Part shown: in pieces, positions 42,201-49,043 of the stretch | Numbering within the stretch: the first letter of the stretch is position 1 | Layout of the letters: each line of letters begins with the position of its first letter | Source: Apoda limacodes | Lineage: Eukaryota; Arthropoda; Insecta; Lepidoptera; Limacodidae | Assembly: GCA_946406115.1 (NCBI GenBank) | Contig: OX291544.1 | Location: forward strand, 5,766,001-5,830,000 | Direction of reading: 5' to 3' | Length of the DNA: 64,000 nucleotides | The notes under the pieces: model-generated | Database searches by the model: none | The model's input: the letters and a program-made list of their open reading frames with translations, nothing else | What the model was told of the DNA's origin: nothing | Program-made: the position numbers and the translations under genes

Positions 42201-44155
42201 CCTCCCGCAAAACGCTTCTATTAGCGGTTTTTATAACGCTTAATTATATCATTAATTAATCATTTGGTATGTATACAGTTTTAAATGTAATAAAACAATT
42301 GACTACTGCTTCTGTTAATGACACAATTGTTTTATAGTTCAATATACTTAGAGAATGTGCATATTTTCACGGTTCTAGTCGCCAGACGGGGCCGCGGGGG
42401 TAACTAGTGGTCGGCACACATCAATATATGGGTGTCCCTCTTTTTATAAACCACTTTAGCCGGCTAGTAACAATACTGTTACTAGCAGGTTAAGCGCTTC
42501 TCATGCAGTCTATCTGGATTAAAGTGGCTTCATATATGTCATGTATGTAGTAATGTACCAACTTTCATACAATAATAGGTAATAAGTCCTTAAATAACCC
42601 TATATTTGACTTTAGATAGGTATCCATCAGATAATCAGAAATTAAACAATAAATTTTTTTATGGCGGTTTAACATTTTTGGTACCTCAAAGATACTCCTA
42701 ATTTTTTTTAATTAAAATTAAAAATTATGTGGCACACATTTTATTTCAATTTTGTTTGATTTCATTTGCTATTCAGCTGCTAGAAGAGTAAGTGAGCATT
42801 CGCGCAAATATGCTGTAGTATAATACATCGACTATTACAAATAGATTTTACTAATATTACACTGTAGTAGAAATTAGAATATACAGTTCAAAAAGGTCTT
42901 TTGTTTTTTTTTTTTACAATTATACTTACAGTTTTTATTTATTTTTCACTATTCTTCACTCTTGATTATTTTTAAATTACTATTTTTAATTTTTAAATTA
43001 ATTTTTTTAATATAAATTACCGATATACACACAAGTGTCTTAGTTTAATGAATAAAGCATATCTATGTCCCATACGGTTCTCAAACTTGGACACTCGACC
43101 TAACAACTAGGAACAAAGAAGAATGGAAAGATGCTTATTAAGTGTAAAATTAAAGGACAACATTAGAAACAACCACATTCGCAAAAAAAACTAAACTAAT
43201 TGACGCCTTAAGTTTTTCACTACAAATGAAATGGAGATGGGCAGGGCACAGCCCGTTATAACGACGACAGATAGACCATCAGAGCGATGAAATGGATGGG
43301 ACCTCGAGGACCTTAGATGCCTAGCGCTAGCCCATATGCTAGATGGACGGACGAACTGGTATAGGTAGCAGGAGAAAATTTGATATCCTTGGCCTGACAC
43401 AAAGAACTAGAAATTTTTAATTTGATCTATACATATACCAGGTGTAATAATATAGGGCAAGGCTTCTTAGCGGGAATCCCCAGTGTTATGGATGTGTAAG
43501 CGTTTAATACAGGTCTAAGGATTACATTCCAAACAATAAATATTTTTTTAAAACAAAAGAAGTGACAACTGTAAAATCAATTGTTGGTACATTTTCCGAA
43601 AGAGTAATGACATTTGTCTTAAATTCAGTTATGTAAACCTTTTCTAAATGCCTACATACTTTAAAATTAAAAGCTATCTGGTGATGCTGAAATAAAAACC
43701 CTATTCTGATGCCCCCTGCATCAAGACTTTTGATAATATATAAAATGGTAACCCACATTATTGACATGTTCTTTTTTTTCTTTCTTTCCAGTGTTATGTA
43801 TACTTACTACTCGCTGGTGAGTATGGGCAAGTACCCGCCCAAGTTCATGGCAATGATCATCACGTTCCTTCAGCTGACGCAGATGATCGTGGGGTGCGCG
43901 ATCAACATATGGGCCCACAACTACTTGCAGACAGCGCCCCCACGCTCTTGCCACATCAGCCAAGTCAATATAAAACTCTCCATGGCCATGTATTTTTCCT
44001 ACTTTGTCCTCTTCGCGAGGTTCTTCTACAAAGCTTATTTATCCCCAAAGCCAGGAAAAAAGGCAAAATCAGAACCGCTTCCAGAAATTTCTAGCACTAA
44101 AAAAATTAGTTATAATGAATATCCTAGACACAGGAATGGTGTGGTTGCGCACTAG
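75..44155 (+). CDS. Elovl6: ELOVL6-type very-long-chain fatty acid elongase (4 coding exons, spliced)
   Basis: Join of 75-253, 21038-21175, 39296-39517 and 43792-44155 gives 903 nt, 300 residues plus TAG. Every junction is GT-AG, and each intron splits an arginine/serine codon as AG|N. Members of this ER membrane family condense malonyl-CoA with acyl-CoA; ELOVL6 mainly extends C16 to C18 chains. Visible signatures are KLPELGDT (125-132), the catalytic histidine box HWYHH (146-150), MNYCVHS before VMYTYY (about 174-186), and several hydrophobic membrane spans. The N-terminal half ([10 protein letters not shown], then AFIFGG) matches ELOVL6/Baldspot rather than ELOVL1/4/7-type elongases. The tail from about 270 is polar and lysine-rich and ends without a clear KKXX signal. 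The start is the first ATG after the 3' splice site at 55/56. Introns of 20.8, 18.1 and 4.3 kb hold most repeats of the window. Family is certain; the ELOVL6 subclass is very likely. Confidence 0.95.
254..1744. other. Elovl6 intron 1, AT-rich stretch
   Basis: No gene or recognisable repeat seen. A + strand open frame at 1480-1779 lacks homology and runs into the RTE-like 3' end. Confidence 0.6.
1745..3165 (-). mobile_element. RTE-like non-LTR retrotransposon, 5'-truncated and rearranged
   Basis: The minus strand carries the end of an APE endonuclease (SDHRMVRG near 3140, with the catalytic SDH) and then a reverse transcriptase open from 2985 to 2092 ([20 protein letters not shown]). It continues in another frame to about 1920 with an intact-looking FLDYEKAFD region. 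The element ends in the GETYVQQW 3' end found widely in moth genomes. There are frame breaks near 2990 and 2110 and a stop before FLDYEKAF, so it is dead. RT motifs beyond the first conserved D are missing. A segment of about 70 bp from the endonuclease end is repeated just before the 3' end, which suggests a deletion or template-switch product. Confidence 0.85.
2092..2985 (-). pseudogene. Reverse transcriptase fragment of the RTE-like element
   Basis: A 297-codon open frame covers the linker and the N-terminal RT fingers: [15 protein letters not shown], then VVLFFKKGD and [17 protein letters not shown], typical of RTE-clade RT. The frame breaks at about 2110, where it departs from the expected [12 protein letters not shown], and reading continues in another frame. 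Not a host gene. Confidence 0.85.
4128..4285 (-). repeat. Lepidopteran repeat with non-LTR 3'-end motif
   Basis: Read on the minus strand it starts with a GTCCAGCAGTGG word and a GGCTGATATGATT stretch. These also occur at the + strand non-LTR 3' end at 62640-62690. The rest (CACTGCCGG, GGTTGAGG area) is GC-richer than the flanks and resembles a known moth interspersed repeat. Truncated. Confidence 0.5.
4395..4485 (+). repeat. Interspersed repeat, 'gacagacggaccgac ... ggttccgt' type
   Basis: GTCTACGGACTGACAGACGG followed by GGGTTCCGTTTTT is the end of a widespread moth repeat. Relatives lie at 13375-13447, 16430-16660, 17500-17730 and 52990-53130 in either orientation. No coding capacity. Confidence 0.5.
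5270..5400 (+). other. GC-rich patch with TATA word
   Basis: GC-rich DNA in an AT-rich intron, with TATAAA at 5323-5328 followed by GGAGCCGGGCCGG. It resembles an LTR or class II promoter core, but no matching second LTR, primer-binding site or downstream ORF was found. It could be a solo LTR. Unproven. Confidence 0.25.
8532..8762 (+). repeat. Lepidopteran interspersed repeat ('ctagctgtcccggcgaacgttg' type)
   Basis: Begins CTAGCTGTCCCGGCGAACG and continues through CAAAATCGGTTCAGTAGTTTAGG to an AT-rich end near ATTTATATATATTAAGATA. This layout is a ubiquitous noncoding moth repeat. Single diverged copy. Confidence 0.6.
9341..9640 (-). mobile_element. Non-LTR retrotransposon 3' end (C-terminal ORF fragment)
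   Basis: The minus strand translates, with one internal stop, as [44 protein letters not shown] and SAYPSGKQA, then an ATGT-rich tail. This is the C-terminal end of a moth non-LTR ORF2. The same end occurs on the + strand at 22240-22550. 5'-truncated and inactive. Confidence 0.75.
10371..10553 (-). pseudogene. Decayed mariner/Tc1-superfamily transposase fragment
   Basis: The minus strand reads [27 protein letters not shown] and, after a frame change, [22 protein letters not shown]. These resemble the 'PKVTVWCGI..GIIGPYFF' and 'R..EC..RNG.HL.DVIFK' parts of insect DDE transposases. The catalytic region between them is missing, so this is an internally deleted relic. Family match is by motif memory only. 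Confidence 0.5.
10745..10930. repeat. Possible degenerate MITE with 'gggcca...taaccc' words
   Basis: GGGCCACTTGCGC, several TTAACC/GGGTTA words and AACCCGGGT resemble an insect MITE family with GGGCCACTTGCAC ends. The right end is not recognisable, so boundaries are loose. Confidence 0.3.
12396..12822 (-). mobile_element. MITE copy A (ends near GTGCGTTCGTTTTGGGAT)
   Basis: The left end GTGTGTTCGTTTTGGGAT and the right end ATCCTAAAACGAACGGAC are inverted. The interior aligns, reversed, with copy C at 29707-30110: ACACTTTTGATAACG, ATCGTTCGTGTAGCTTT, ACGAACGCATGACAGTTTG. 427 bp, no transposase. Nonautonomous DNA element of unassigned superfamily. Confidence 0.75.
13375..13447 (-). repeat. Interspersed repeat with GACA microsatellite core
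   Basis: ACGGACGGACAGACAGACAG leads to TACGGAACCCTAAAAAT, the same repeat type as 4395-4485. The GACA run is a short microsatellite. Confidence 0.5.
14079..14610. repeat. Two copies of a 24-bp word about 508 bp apart
   Basis: ACAGAAGAACGAATTCATTA plus CATT occurs at about 14080-14103 and 14587-14610. Similar but decayed sequence follows each (CTAAACGAAAATA). Probably parts of an old duplicated repeat. No function is visible. Confidence 0.45.
14905..15112. other. GC-rich island of unknown origin
   Basis: About 200 bp with much higher GC than the surroundings and open frames of about 60 codons on both strands. No recognised domain, no good splice pair, and no partner copy in this window. It may be a transposon fragment. 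Confidence 0.3.
15985..16330 (-). pseudogene. Decayed non-LTR retrotransposon C-terminal fragment
   Basis: In shifting minus-strand frames it reads [42 protein letters not shown] and [13 protein letters not shown]. These match the 'LIDISIP.....KY.DL......PIV....GLI.K' region common at the C-terminus of moth non-LTR ORF2 proteins. Stops and poly-A expansions break it. Confidence 0.55.
16430..16660 (+). repeat. Interspersed repeat with 'gtccgtccgtctgtgtgtccg' core
   Basis: AAAATTCCGTCATGTCCGTCC followed by GTAGCCTTATAATTCTGATG. The same succession of blocks recurs at 17500-17730. Noncoding moth repeat. Confidence 0.55.
17500..17730 (+). repeat. Second copy of the 'ccgtccgt' repeat
   Basis: AGGGTTCCGTAGTCAAATGCC, CAAGTCCGTCCGTTCC, CATAGCCTTATAGTTCCG and CAATAAAATTTTACAGACAT follow the block order of 16430-16660 with moderate divergence. 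Confidence 0.55.
18011..18685 (+). mobile_element. MITE copy B, diverged, with extra internal sequence
   Basis: Ends GTGATCGGTTTGGGAT and ATCTCAAAACGGACGCAC. It shares CATCTGTCAACCGTTCG, CCAAACTGTCAGGCGTT, CATGTCTGAAAGTTGGG and AAAGTGCGAAAAGTATCAA with copy C. It is 675 bp rather than about 404; about 18185-18520 has no counterpart and looks inserted. Confidence 0.65.
19318..19397. repeat. 40-bp tandem duplication
   Basis: Two adjacent 40-bp units beginning AAAATAACATCATAACTGAG differ at a single base (GTTATGG versus ATTATGG). Recent local duplication. Confidence 0.9.
19447..19853. repeat. Tandem duplication of about 200 bp
   Basis: Units 19447-19646 and 19647-19853 both begin GCACTTGTCGACCTTG and end AATTTGTAAAATG. 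Only a few substitutions and a short insertion near the start of unit 2 separate them. Noncoding. Confidence 0.9.
21038..21175 (+). CDS. Elovl6: Elovl6 coding exon 2
   Basis: The acceptor TTTTGTGCAG ends at 21037 and the donor is CCCAG|GTTAGT at 21175/21176. The 138 nt code [11 protein letters not shown] through ICVP (residues 61-105). This matches the second membrane span and the first lumenal loop of ELOVL6. The exon is clearly more GC-rich than the introns around it. Confidence 0.93.
22240..22550 (+). mobile_element. Non-LTR retrotransposon 3' end, + strand copy
   Basis: Contains [10 protein letters not shown] near 22270, a region rich in stops, and then the conserved end reading SAYPSGKQA followed by TGTTATGTATGTAT. 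Same family as 9341-9640 but more decayed. Confidence 0.65.
23365..23600 (+). repeat. Lepidopteran interspersed repeat ('actaatattataaa' type)
   Basis: Begins CTAATATTATAAATTTGAAA, then TCAACCACTGGACGGATCGG, AAACTTGGCACACATATAGG, and ends near a GGAGGTCCACGCCCACAGCC word. This is the standard arrangement of a common moth repeat. Confidence 0.55.
24095..24425 (+). pseudogene. Decayed mariner transposase 3' fragment
   Basis: In shifting + frames: [11 protein letters not shown] and ELRVEAH (cf. 'HDNARPHT...TKL.EL'), [24 protein letters not shown] and VVQNAFEEW, then [16 protein letters not shown]. These match the C-terminal half of a mariner-type transposase ('TDYHFF..L..FL..K.F', 'GI..L..RW..CI...G'). 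Multiple frameshifts and stops; catalytic residues lost. Confidence 0.6.
25198..25725 (+). mobile_element. Internally deleted mariner element with TIRs
   Basis: The left end TACGCGGGAGCGTTTTTAAG and the inverted right end (minus reading TACGAAGAAACGTTTTTATG) continue alike through TTCGCGGAATG. Both abut TA, the mariner target. Inside, from ATG 25378, a transposase N-terminus reads [20 protein letters not shown] and [18 protein letters not shown], with an early stop. The catalytic domain is deleted. At 528 bp it could move only with transposase supplied elsewhere. Confidence 0.75.
26665..27303 (+). pseudogene. Tc1-like transposase catalytic domain, truncated, with in-frame stop
   Basis: Reads [14 protein letters not shown] (first D), [39 protein letters not shown] (second D), a TAA at 27028-27030, then the same frame resumes with [20 protein letters not shown] and [15 protein letters not shown] (catalytic E). 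Counting the stop as one residue, 34 positions separate the second D and the E, giving DD34E. The canonical serine after the first DE is cysteine. Non-functional because of the missing HTH domain and the stop codon. Confidence 0.85.
26665..27561 (+). mobile_element. Tc1-like deletion derivative with both ends
   Basis: The left end CACACCGGCACAATAAGCGG and the inverted right end (CACACCGGCACAATTAGCGA on the minus strand) are near-perfect TIRs, each flanked by TA. Transposase sequence begins only about 35 bp inside the left TIR. The 5' region with the HTH DNA-binding domain has been removed and the TIR is fused to the catalytic domain. 897 bp in all, against a usual Tc1 length of about 1.6 kb (family knowledge). 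Confidence 0.85.
27690..27880 (+). repeat. Lepidopteran repeat ('gtttgtttgaacgcgctaat' type)
   Basis: GTTTGTTTGAACGCGCTAAT, ACTATTGGTCCGATTTGAAA, GTTAGATAGCCCATTTATCG and GGCTATAGGCTATATAACAT form a well-preserved segment of a ubiquitous moth interspersed repeat. Confidence 0.65.
29707..30110 (+). mobile_element. MITE copy C (best preserved)
   Basis: Ends GTGCGTTCGTTTTGGGAT and ATCCCAAAACGAACGCGTC are inverted; 404 bp. The interior matches copies A (12396-12822, reversed) and B (18011-18685). No ORF of consequence and no known transposase remnant. No clear target-site duplication could be fixed. Confidence 0.8.
30360..30570 (-). repeat. tRNA-derived SINE fragment
   Basis: On the minus strand the words GTGGGTCAGTGGATA (box A-like) and GTGTGGGTTCGATTTCCGC (box B-like) are spaced as in tRNA-derived moth SINEs. 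An AT-rich tail follows. It does not fold into a full cloverleaf by eye, so it is not called a tRNA gene. Confidence 0.6.
30749..30807. repeat. 16-bp perfect inverted repeat with 27-nt loop
   Basis: GTGTCGTATCAATATT at 30749-30764 is the exact reverse complement of 30792-30807. Small hairpin in the elongase intron 2; no element recognised. Confidence 0.85.
31138..31440 (-). pseudogene. RTE-like reverse transcriptase fragment
   Basis: The minus-strand frame reads [43 protein letters not shown] and [16 protein letters not shown]. These are the same RT blocks as in the 2092-2985 element. Sequence between KNYRPL and SHV is shortened, and the YEKAFD block is lost. A second, more truncated RTE insertion. 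Confidence 0.75.
33645..34969 (+). mobile_element. Full-length mariner transposon with intact transposase
   Basis: The 1.3-kb element is flanked by TA (33645-33646 and about 34968-34969). The inverted ends of about 28 bp share GTCAA(C/G)AAAGTA(T/C)CGGGAA. They enclose a 357-codon transposase with no stops or frameshifts. The size is canonical for mariner. It sits in the large second intron of the elongase gene, in the same orientation. Exact ends are uncertain by 2-3 bases. Confidence 0.9.
33842..34915 (+). CDS. Mariner transposase, intact (DD34D)
   Basis: 357 residues from the ATG at 33842 to TAA at 34913-34915. The frame stays open upstream to 33767, but MDKNIEQRV matches known mariner N-termini, so 33842 is chosen. 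Order of domains: two helix-turn-helix units (about 5-60 and 75-110), a linker with RLVPKDL in place of WVPHEL, then the DDE/D domain. Catalytic residues are D158 (TGDETW), D253 (HHDNAPSHK) and D288 ([12 protein letters not shown]), with exactly 34 residues between the last two. The C-terminus ends [16 protein letters not shown] as usual. The enzyme cuts and pastes its own element into TA sites. A complete reading frame suggests a fairly recent insertion; activity is not proven. Confidence 0.93.
   Translation: MDKNIEQRVCLKFCIANGISCSESLKMLQKAYGDSTLSKTRVYEWYKAFKSGRDVMEDLPRSGRPSTSATEVNIAKVKEIVTENPHSTLREIAAELSVSHESIRTILTNHLGMKHVTARLVPKDLNFLQKLNRMRVAEDMLERVNSDPTFMKRIVTGDETWVYEFDMQTSQQASEWRLPTEPKPKKPRQSRSKVKVMLTVFFDYRGVVHSEFLPEGQTVNKEYYLSVMRHLREQIRRKRPDLWNENSWILHHDNAPSHKAIIVKEFLTKHSTNTIEQPPYSPDMAPADFFLFPKLKLPLRGTRFQSVEDIKENSRRELNSIPETAFKKCFDDWIIRWRKCIVSEGAYFEGDKINLDD
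36016..36067. repeat. 26-bp tandem duplication
   Basis: GTATTTAATGTATTTAGGAA plus GCAGTG occurs twice in succession. Small recent duplication. Confidence 0.85.
37080..37310 (-). repeat. SINE-like fragment
   Basis: On the minus strand GACCTAGTGGCGCAGTGACA (box A-like) and GAACGTGGGTTTATATCCTC (box B-like) are spaced about as in tRNA-derived SINEs. Downstream AT-rich sequence contains a TCTGTAATGTTGTCTC word. Boundaries uncertain. Confidence 0.45.
37600..37900 (+). repeat. Moth repeat block containing a 60-codon open frame
   Basis: Starts TTTTGACATCACACAAAAACTACTG, similar in wording to common moth repeats. It encloses an open frame, 37704-37886, reading [21 protein letters not shown] do not recognise this peptide, there are no splice signals around it, and it stands alone, so it is not called a gene. 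Confidence 0.35.
38054..38365. repeat. 312-bp foldback (near-complete palindrome), MITE-like
   Basis: ACTAGCGGCGCCAATTGATA at the left is mirrored at 38365 by ACTAGCGCCGCCAATTGATA on the minus strand. Similarity continues inward through GAAATATG, AGTTATAAG, GTTTCTAGGAT, ATAGCAC and CTGCTA to a centre near 38203, leaving a loop of only about 14 nt. Arms are about 145-155 bp with scattered mismatches. Transcribed within elongase intron 2, it would form a long hairpin. Confidence 0.85.
39296..39517 (+). CDS. Elovl6: Elovl6 coding exon 3 (catalytic histidine box)
   Basis: A long T tract and TTTCAG end at 39295; the donor is CACAG|GTCAGT at 39517/39518. The 222 nt code residues 107-179, including [21 protein letters not shown] and MNYCVH. 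The HXXHH box is the elongase active-site hallmark and is intact. Confidence 0.95.
40440..40545 (+). repeat. Repeat shared with 50145-50220
   Basis: TTTTTTTTTCTGAACTG, ATGCAGTTGGCTG and GCAGCCATTACTGCT occur at both sites with few differences. The two copies share the left part only; the 50-kb copy runs on into GC-rich sequence. Probably the end of a retroelement. Confidence 0.6.
42440..42540. repeat. Small hairpins with 10-bp stem
   Basis: GCTAGTAACA and TGTTACTAGC flank a 4-nt loop near 42461-42484, and CCACTTTAGCC nearby is loosely inverted as TTAAAGTGG downstream. Possibly a worn MITE. Confidence 0.35.
43075..43430 (+). pseudogene. Non-LTR retrotransposon C-terminal fragment
   Basis: Translation in one + frame, with stops, gives [20 protein letters not shown], then [30 protein letters not shown] and [20 protein letters not shown]. 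These match the C-terminus of RTE-like ORF2 ('YG.QTW', 'MERKML.VKL.D.IRN..IR..T...D', 'K.KWAGH'). Decayed. Confidence 0.7.
43792..44155 (+). CDS. Elovl6: Elovl6 terminal coding exon 4
   Basis: The acceptor TTTCTTTCCAG ends at 43791 and TAG is at 44153-44155. It codes residues 181-300: the last membrane spans ([33 protein letters not shown]) and a basic, probably cytosolic tail. The tail from KPGKKAKSE onward is less conserved in the family than the membrane part. Confidence 0.93.
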
Positions 44156-44300
44156 TTTTGCTGTGATAATGCTAGGTGTTAGTGTTAGGATTACGGCTGT
44201 TAGACGCTTTGTTTAAGACACACTTTCCTTAATTAAAAGTTTTAATCAATAAAGTACAATTATTTACAAAGTTTTAATAAAATTATAAAACTGTACAAGC
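44156..44300 (+). other. Elovl6: Elovl6 proximal 3' UTR with poly(A) signals
   Basis: Two AATAAA hexamers, at 44248-44253 and 44276-44281, follow the stop by about 90-120 nt. They are plausible poly(A) signals. The UTR could extend further right: AATAAA-like words are frequent in this AT-rich DNA, so the true end is not fixed by sequence. Confidence 0.5.
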
Positions 44301-46917
44301 AATAAGTACAGCAATTATATCATTGAAATTCACAGTTATTCGTTGTCTACTTAAAATTTGTTAGGTCTAACAGGCTAACTAATTAGCTGTTGACGTCACT
44401 TACATTATATATAAGTCTTTTTATATTGTGATACTGACTTTGTTTTACATGTTTCGAATAATTGTAGTATAATGATAATGAACTACTTTGTGAAATTCTA
44501 ATGAACTACTTACGCCTATAATTCGCTGGTTCTTTCTGTAGTCATCTTGCTCGCTGAACTAAAGGCTTTACCTTTCTGGTCAGATTTTTCGTCAAATGCT
44601 TACGTTAATATAGGAATGTGTGTCTTTATCATAAGGTGAAGTCTCTAGGAGCGCCTGTCCCAAGTTACATTCCATGCTTAAGGTTTGTTATTAACTTGAA
44701 ACAAATGTTTGCACTTCAATGTTTTATATTAATAGGTAAACCGTTTATTTTCTTTTTTAACTTGGCTGAATAAGTTAATATTTACGCCTATGTCACTTGG
44801 TATTTGAGGCGCTCTTATAGAAGTGTTGCTTCTACATGGCCCCTAGATGTCGCTACGTCTTAGGATCTAGAACCAATGTACAAACGATGATATAGAGACC
44901 ATAGACTAAGCTTGACATCCCGATTTCCTTTGGTTTGTATATGGTCAACGTAAAAGCAGCAAAACGCATTTGTTATTGTTAACCGTATTTATTGTATACT
45001 TGGAAAATGAGTGCAAAGTAATTTTTATCTATTTATTTTATTTGGGTAGGTTCTATTGATTACAACCTTTAAAGTGTATATATCATACAAATAATGGGAT
45101 TTGTGTGTAGCCATGCAAGCTATACAAGGTAAGCGTAAGGTTTTATGCATTGATGTATGAAACCACATAGTTATGTCGAGTAAATTATTTAAAATCGAAT
45201 GTTTTCCAAATTTTACGTTCAAATAAAAAAAAAACTCATTAATAATGAAAAGAAACGACGCTTACAGTAGCTCGTTATTATTTATATGTTACTTTGAAAC
45301 GCTTGTTAAACAAGTGCACAAAGTGTTAAGAATTTAATTCCTAGTAAGGAACTAAGAAATAATAATAATACTGTAAAATTGTGTTTTTTTTTAATGAAAA
45401 TACATGGAAAATAACTAGGTTTTATCTTAGTGATGCATATTGCGATAGTTCTATTTGGAACAACGCAATATAAACTAAAAGCAAATTAGTTAAATTTGTA
45501 AAGCGGTACAAAGTTGCAATAGTTCGTAGTGAGGTTCTGTAACGGACTTTAGCAACATTTCACCCACCAGTTCTTGGTGTATTATTTGTAATTTGTTTTT
45601 ATTAAATCATACAAAGATGAAAAGGTTATAGTAAAAGTTTCTACTTTGAGATGTGTACAAAAAAAATTTGGTGCGTAGTTTAAATTTGTAGTATTTACTT
45701 TTCGGACATTATAATTGTCCTCAGAAGTGTCAAAAAACGAACTCGTTAAAAAAGTTAGTCGGAAGTCAATTCTCTTATAGTACCAACATAGTAATCACAT
45801 TAGGAAGAGAGAAGGTTGACTTGTCTACTCTGCCTGCTTTGTTAAGAAAAGTTTAGGCTAAAATATAGAGTAAAATGTTTTAAGGGTTTTATTACATTTT
45901 CTCGTCACAATTTGGCTAAAAGGTTCGGTTTACTAATTAAGCTTACAAGGGAGTGGGGGAAATTAATAGTTTTTTTTTTTTTTGTTAATTTTATGTCAAT
46001 GCTGTATGTGATAATATATTATTTACAAATATTTGTCCTTTACGTTAAATAGTGTTTACATTGTGTAATAAGCTATGTTTAATGCAAAAAGGAGGTGGCA
46101 CAGGTGAAGGTTTTCAGTGCATATCGAATTAAATACACCTATTGTGTAAAAACATGTCTTAATTAGTAGTCGACAGTACACATAATATGTAATATACATT
46201 GTGTAAACTGAATAACTGGTTACATTTGTTGTAAAAGACTATATAGTATCAGGTCTTTGTTTATGTCAGAACTATAATTATTATGCATTGGTTATGTTAC
46301 TCATGAGTTCGAGATTTGTATTTAGGGTTACCTGGCACACGTCAGTGTTTTTCTTGACGTGTTAGGATTTTTAAGCACATGTCAGGATTCCCGGCTTGAC
46401 TTCGAATATGTCAGGATTTTCTAAAATGAACATTTTTAATGAAAAAAAATATTTATTTGAATAAACTATTCTCTTCTTTGAAAAAAACAACATTCCTTTA
46501 ACTATTTTGATGCAATACAAAACAAATACGTGTGATAGAATTGAGGGCTGACTTGGCTTCTTTATTTTTTTCAGCCATAACTTTTCCACTGGTAACCCTG
46601 TTCATATGTCACATAATTTAGAAAGCGGTTCTTCACAATTCACACGGTTAAATTAAGTCACGACCCGAGCTATTACGCCGCTTTCGTCCTGTTTGATAAA
46701 GTCACAACATTTTATAAATCACAGAAATTACAGTTTGTAACACGGATCTTGTGGGTTTCAAGGTCATCTGCGCAGATCGGAGTCCCGTATTTACTAGTAT
46801 TGGTTCCTAGCCGCGCATGTGTTTTAAACCCAGATTAGCTAATAGGCGAAGTTCTAAGTACACTTGATTAAAAAAAAATATTTTTAATTAATCGATATAG
46901 ATATGAAATTATATTTT

Positions 46918-46998
46918 TAACACTTGTGTGGCTCAGTGTACATGCGTGTCATTTAACCTTGAAATCCCAAGGGCCGTGGTTTGAACTGTACTACATAA
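46918..46998 (+). repeat. SINE-like tRNA-derived fragment
   Basis: GTGTGGCTCAGTGTACATG resembles a box A and GGGCCGTGGTTTGAACTGT a box B, about 45 nt apart. No full tRNA fold is evident. Confidence 0.4.
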
Positions 46999-48279
46999 AT
47001 TGTTTACTAAAATTTTTTTTTATTATTAGATCAATGGCGTGATTTCTTTTTTTTTTTGAGATGCAAGTTTAAATGTCCATTTTGTTCTATACAAACTAAT
47101 AAAATCATTGGAGTCTGTCTCGATTTTTTTCTATTGTTTATATTTTTTGTATCCTCTTTCTACTTTTAACCTTATTTTCTTAGTAGTAATTATGTCTGAA
47201 TGTGGGGGGAGGAACCGATACCGAAGTTAAGTATTATCGGCATTTATTTTTGCTATTTGTTATTTTTTTTCTGTTACGTAGTTACATTGCTGTATTTTGC
47301 TCTGTTAAAAAGTGTGGTTACAGTTCCAATATAATATTTCGAAAATATATTTTTGTGAATGAGGTTTTGTAGTTAAAATAATTCATTAATCGACTGTAGA
47401 TGAGATGTCCGTTGTATTGTTATCTAAAGAGAAGTTGAAATATTCTTTGTAAGGATTTCTGGCGATTATTCATTTGTATTTTCTGGGCAAATAAATCGTT
47501 AACGCATATGTATATATTATTTAAATTGAAATATTGAAGGAAGTTTTATTTATCACTACCTACTTTTCTAATTTCTTTCTTCCTACTTATCTTAGTATAA
47601 TTCGGCCTAAAATTACCTAGATTTACGCTACACTGGATGTCATTAGACATTAAACGCCCTCTCGAGCGTTGACGGCGCTGCTTGTGCGCCGCCTTGAAGT
47701 GCACGATTCGTCTTCAGATTGTGAGGTTCTGCGCATGCGTGGTCAGTCGACCAATAGACCAAAGAATATTGATAAAACGTAGGTTTCAATGTGATGTCTG
47801 ATTGGTCAATCCGTCTGGTAGAAAAATTATAAAAAAAATATAAAATGTGTCATTCATGTTGTTGTGTTTATAATATGGATTCTAAGTGTAATAAGAAAAT
47901 GTAAGGTTTATATATCAAAAAGTGTTACAGTGTCACTAAAACTAAAAATAGGTACAAGATAATAATTATACTTTATTTTTTGGGTAATGGGAATTATTAT
48001 AATTTTTTTCTTTCACGGCTGACAATTACTACCAGGTATATGAATTGTTATTATTTTTGATAACAACGTTTAGGAAATGTAATAAGCTTTCAAAATATAC
48101 CCGCATTATGACTGTGAGCCGGGTAGATATCGAGTAATTTTAGCCGGACGCTCGAGGGGTTTTGGTTTATTGTCCTAAAGTGATAGAAAGAGACTTCATA
48201 GTCGCTGCTCGCTGCTCTAGTCCACTACCCCGACCCGAAACAGGTCGATTTTTATAATACACATCTTGCAAAGTTTTGT

Positions 48280-48352
48280 TGCTTCTACCTCCTCTAGCGG
48301 GAAGCAAACCCAGGACTTTGACTTCACCGCTTAGGTCTGATTTCTAAGGTAA
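48280..48352 (-). repeat. SINE-like tRNA-derived fragment
   Basis: The minus strand has AGACCTAAGCGGTGAAGTC and CCTGGGTTTGCTTCCCGC at tRNA-like spacing. The pattern is that of a moth SINE head. Short and diverged. Confidence 0.4.
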
Positions 48353-48978
48353 ATTGAAAAATAAATATATACAGAAGGTCCACGCTTCTAAACTAAACTT
48401 TTCACTTTATTAACACACGACCCAGTCCACAATGATTGATGTAGGTAAGTGGAGCGCTGATTTCACCTGCACGGGAAGGGATTTTTTTGAAGTATGTAGA
48501 TTTTTATTAAACTTTGATTCAATACTAAAATGGCTTAAGATAATTTTGTATCAGCATTTTGCTACCTTATGATTTTAACCATATTATATTTGATAATCAG
48601 TATGTTACTTCTGATATTGGGGGATTTTAACACCTGACCCCCCGTAGACTGTTGGGACTAGTTATGGATTTGAAAACAGTTTCCATTGGAATTAGGCAAT
48701 CGCCCAGCTGGTTCATCCTAACGTGCTTTGAACAAACTTATTTGGACTTAGCAAAACTAGTTGATCCTAAAATATTACTAAGATCAGAAAGAAAAGAAAA
48801 TAATTTTTTTATAAAAATACAAGTTTTTTTTGACTTTCAATACATTTATTTATAATAGGTATATACTTACGGGTAGTTTTGTCACTTAGAAGAAAACAAA
48901 TAAAATTATTTGTTTTTATTAACAAATAATAATGTAAGGAAAACATCTATTCTGATTTGAAGTTATCCATGGACTATA

Positions 48979-49043
48979 TTTATTTAAAAAATATTCGTGC
49001 GTCCATTAAGAGTTCTTAATACTTCGTCATTTCAGTCATTTTA
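48979..49043 (-). other. GGCX: GGCX 3' UTR with poly(A) signal
   Basis: On the minus strand AATAAA lies at 48984-48979, about 60 nt after the stop; another AATAAA-like word overlaps the stop itself. This gives a very short 3' UTR. A longer one cannot be excluded. Confidence 0.45.

Larger units (their letters stand above)
39518..43791. other. Elovl6 intron 3
   Basis: Contains the repeat at 40440-40545, small hairpins at 42440-42540 and the non-LTR fragment at 43075-43430. No other feature is supported. Confidence 0.5.
44301..48978. other. Intergenic region between convergent Elovl6 and GGCX
   Basis: AT-rich with two SINE-like fragments. A GC-richer patch at 47630-47830 (CTCGAGCGTTGACGGCGCTG and two CCAAT-box-like words) has no ORF or recognised element. 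At 46330-46440 a GTCAGGATT word recurs several times. Part of this may be elongase 3' UTR. Confidence 0.45.
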
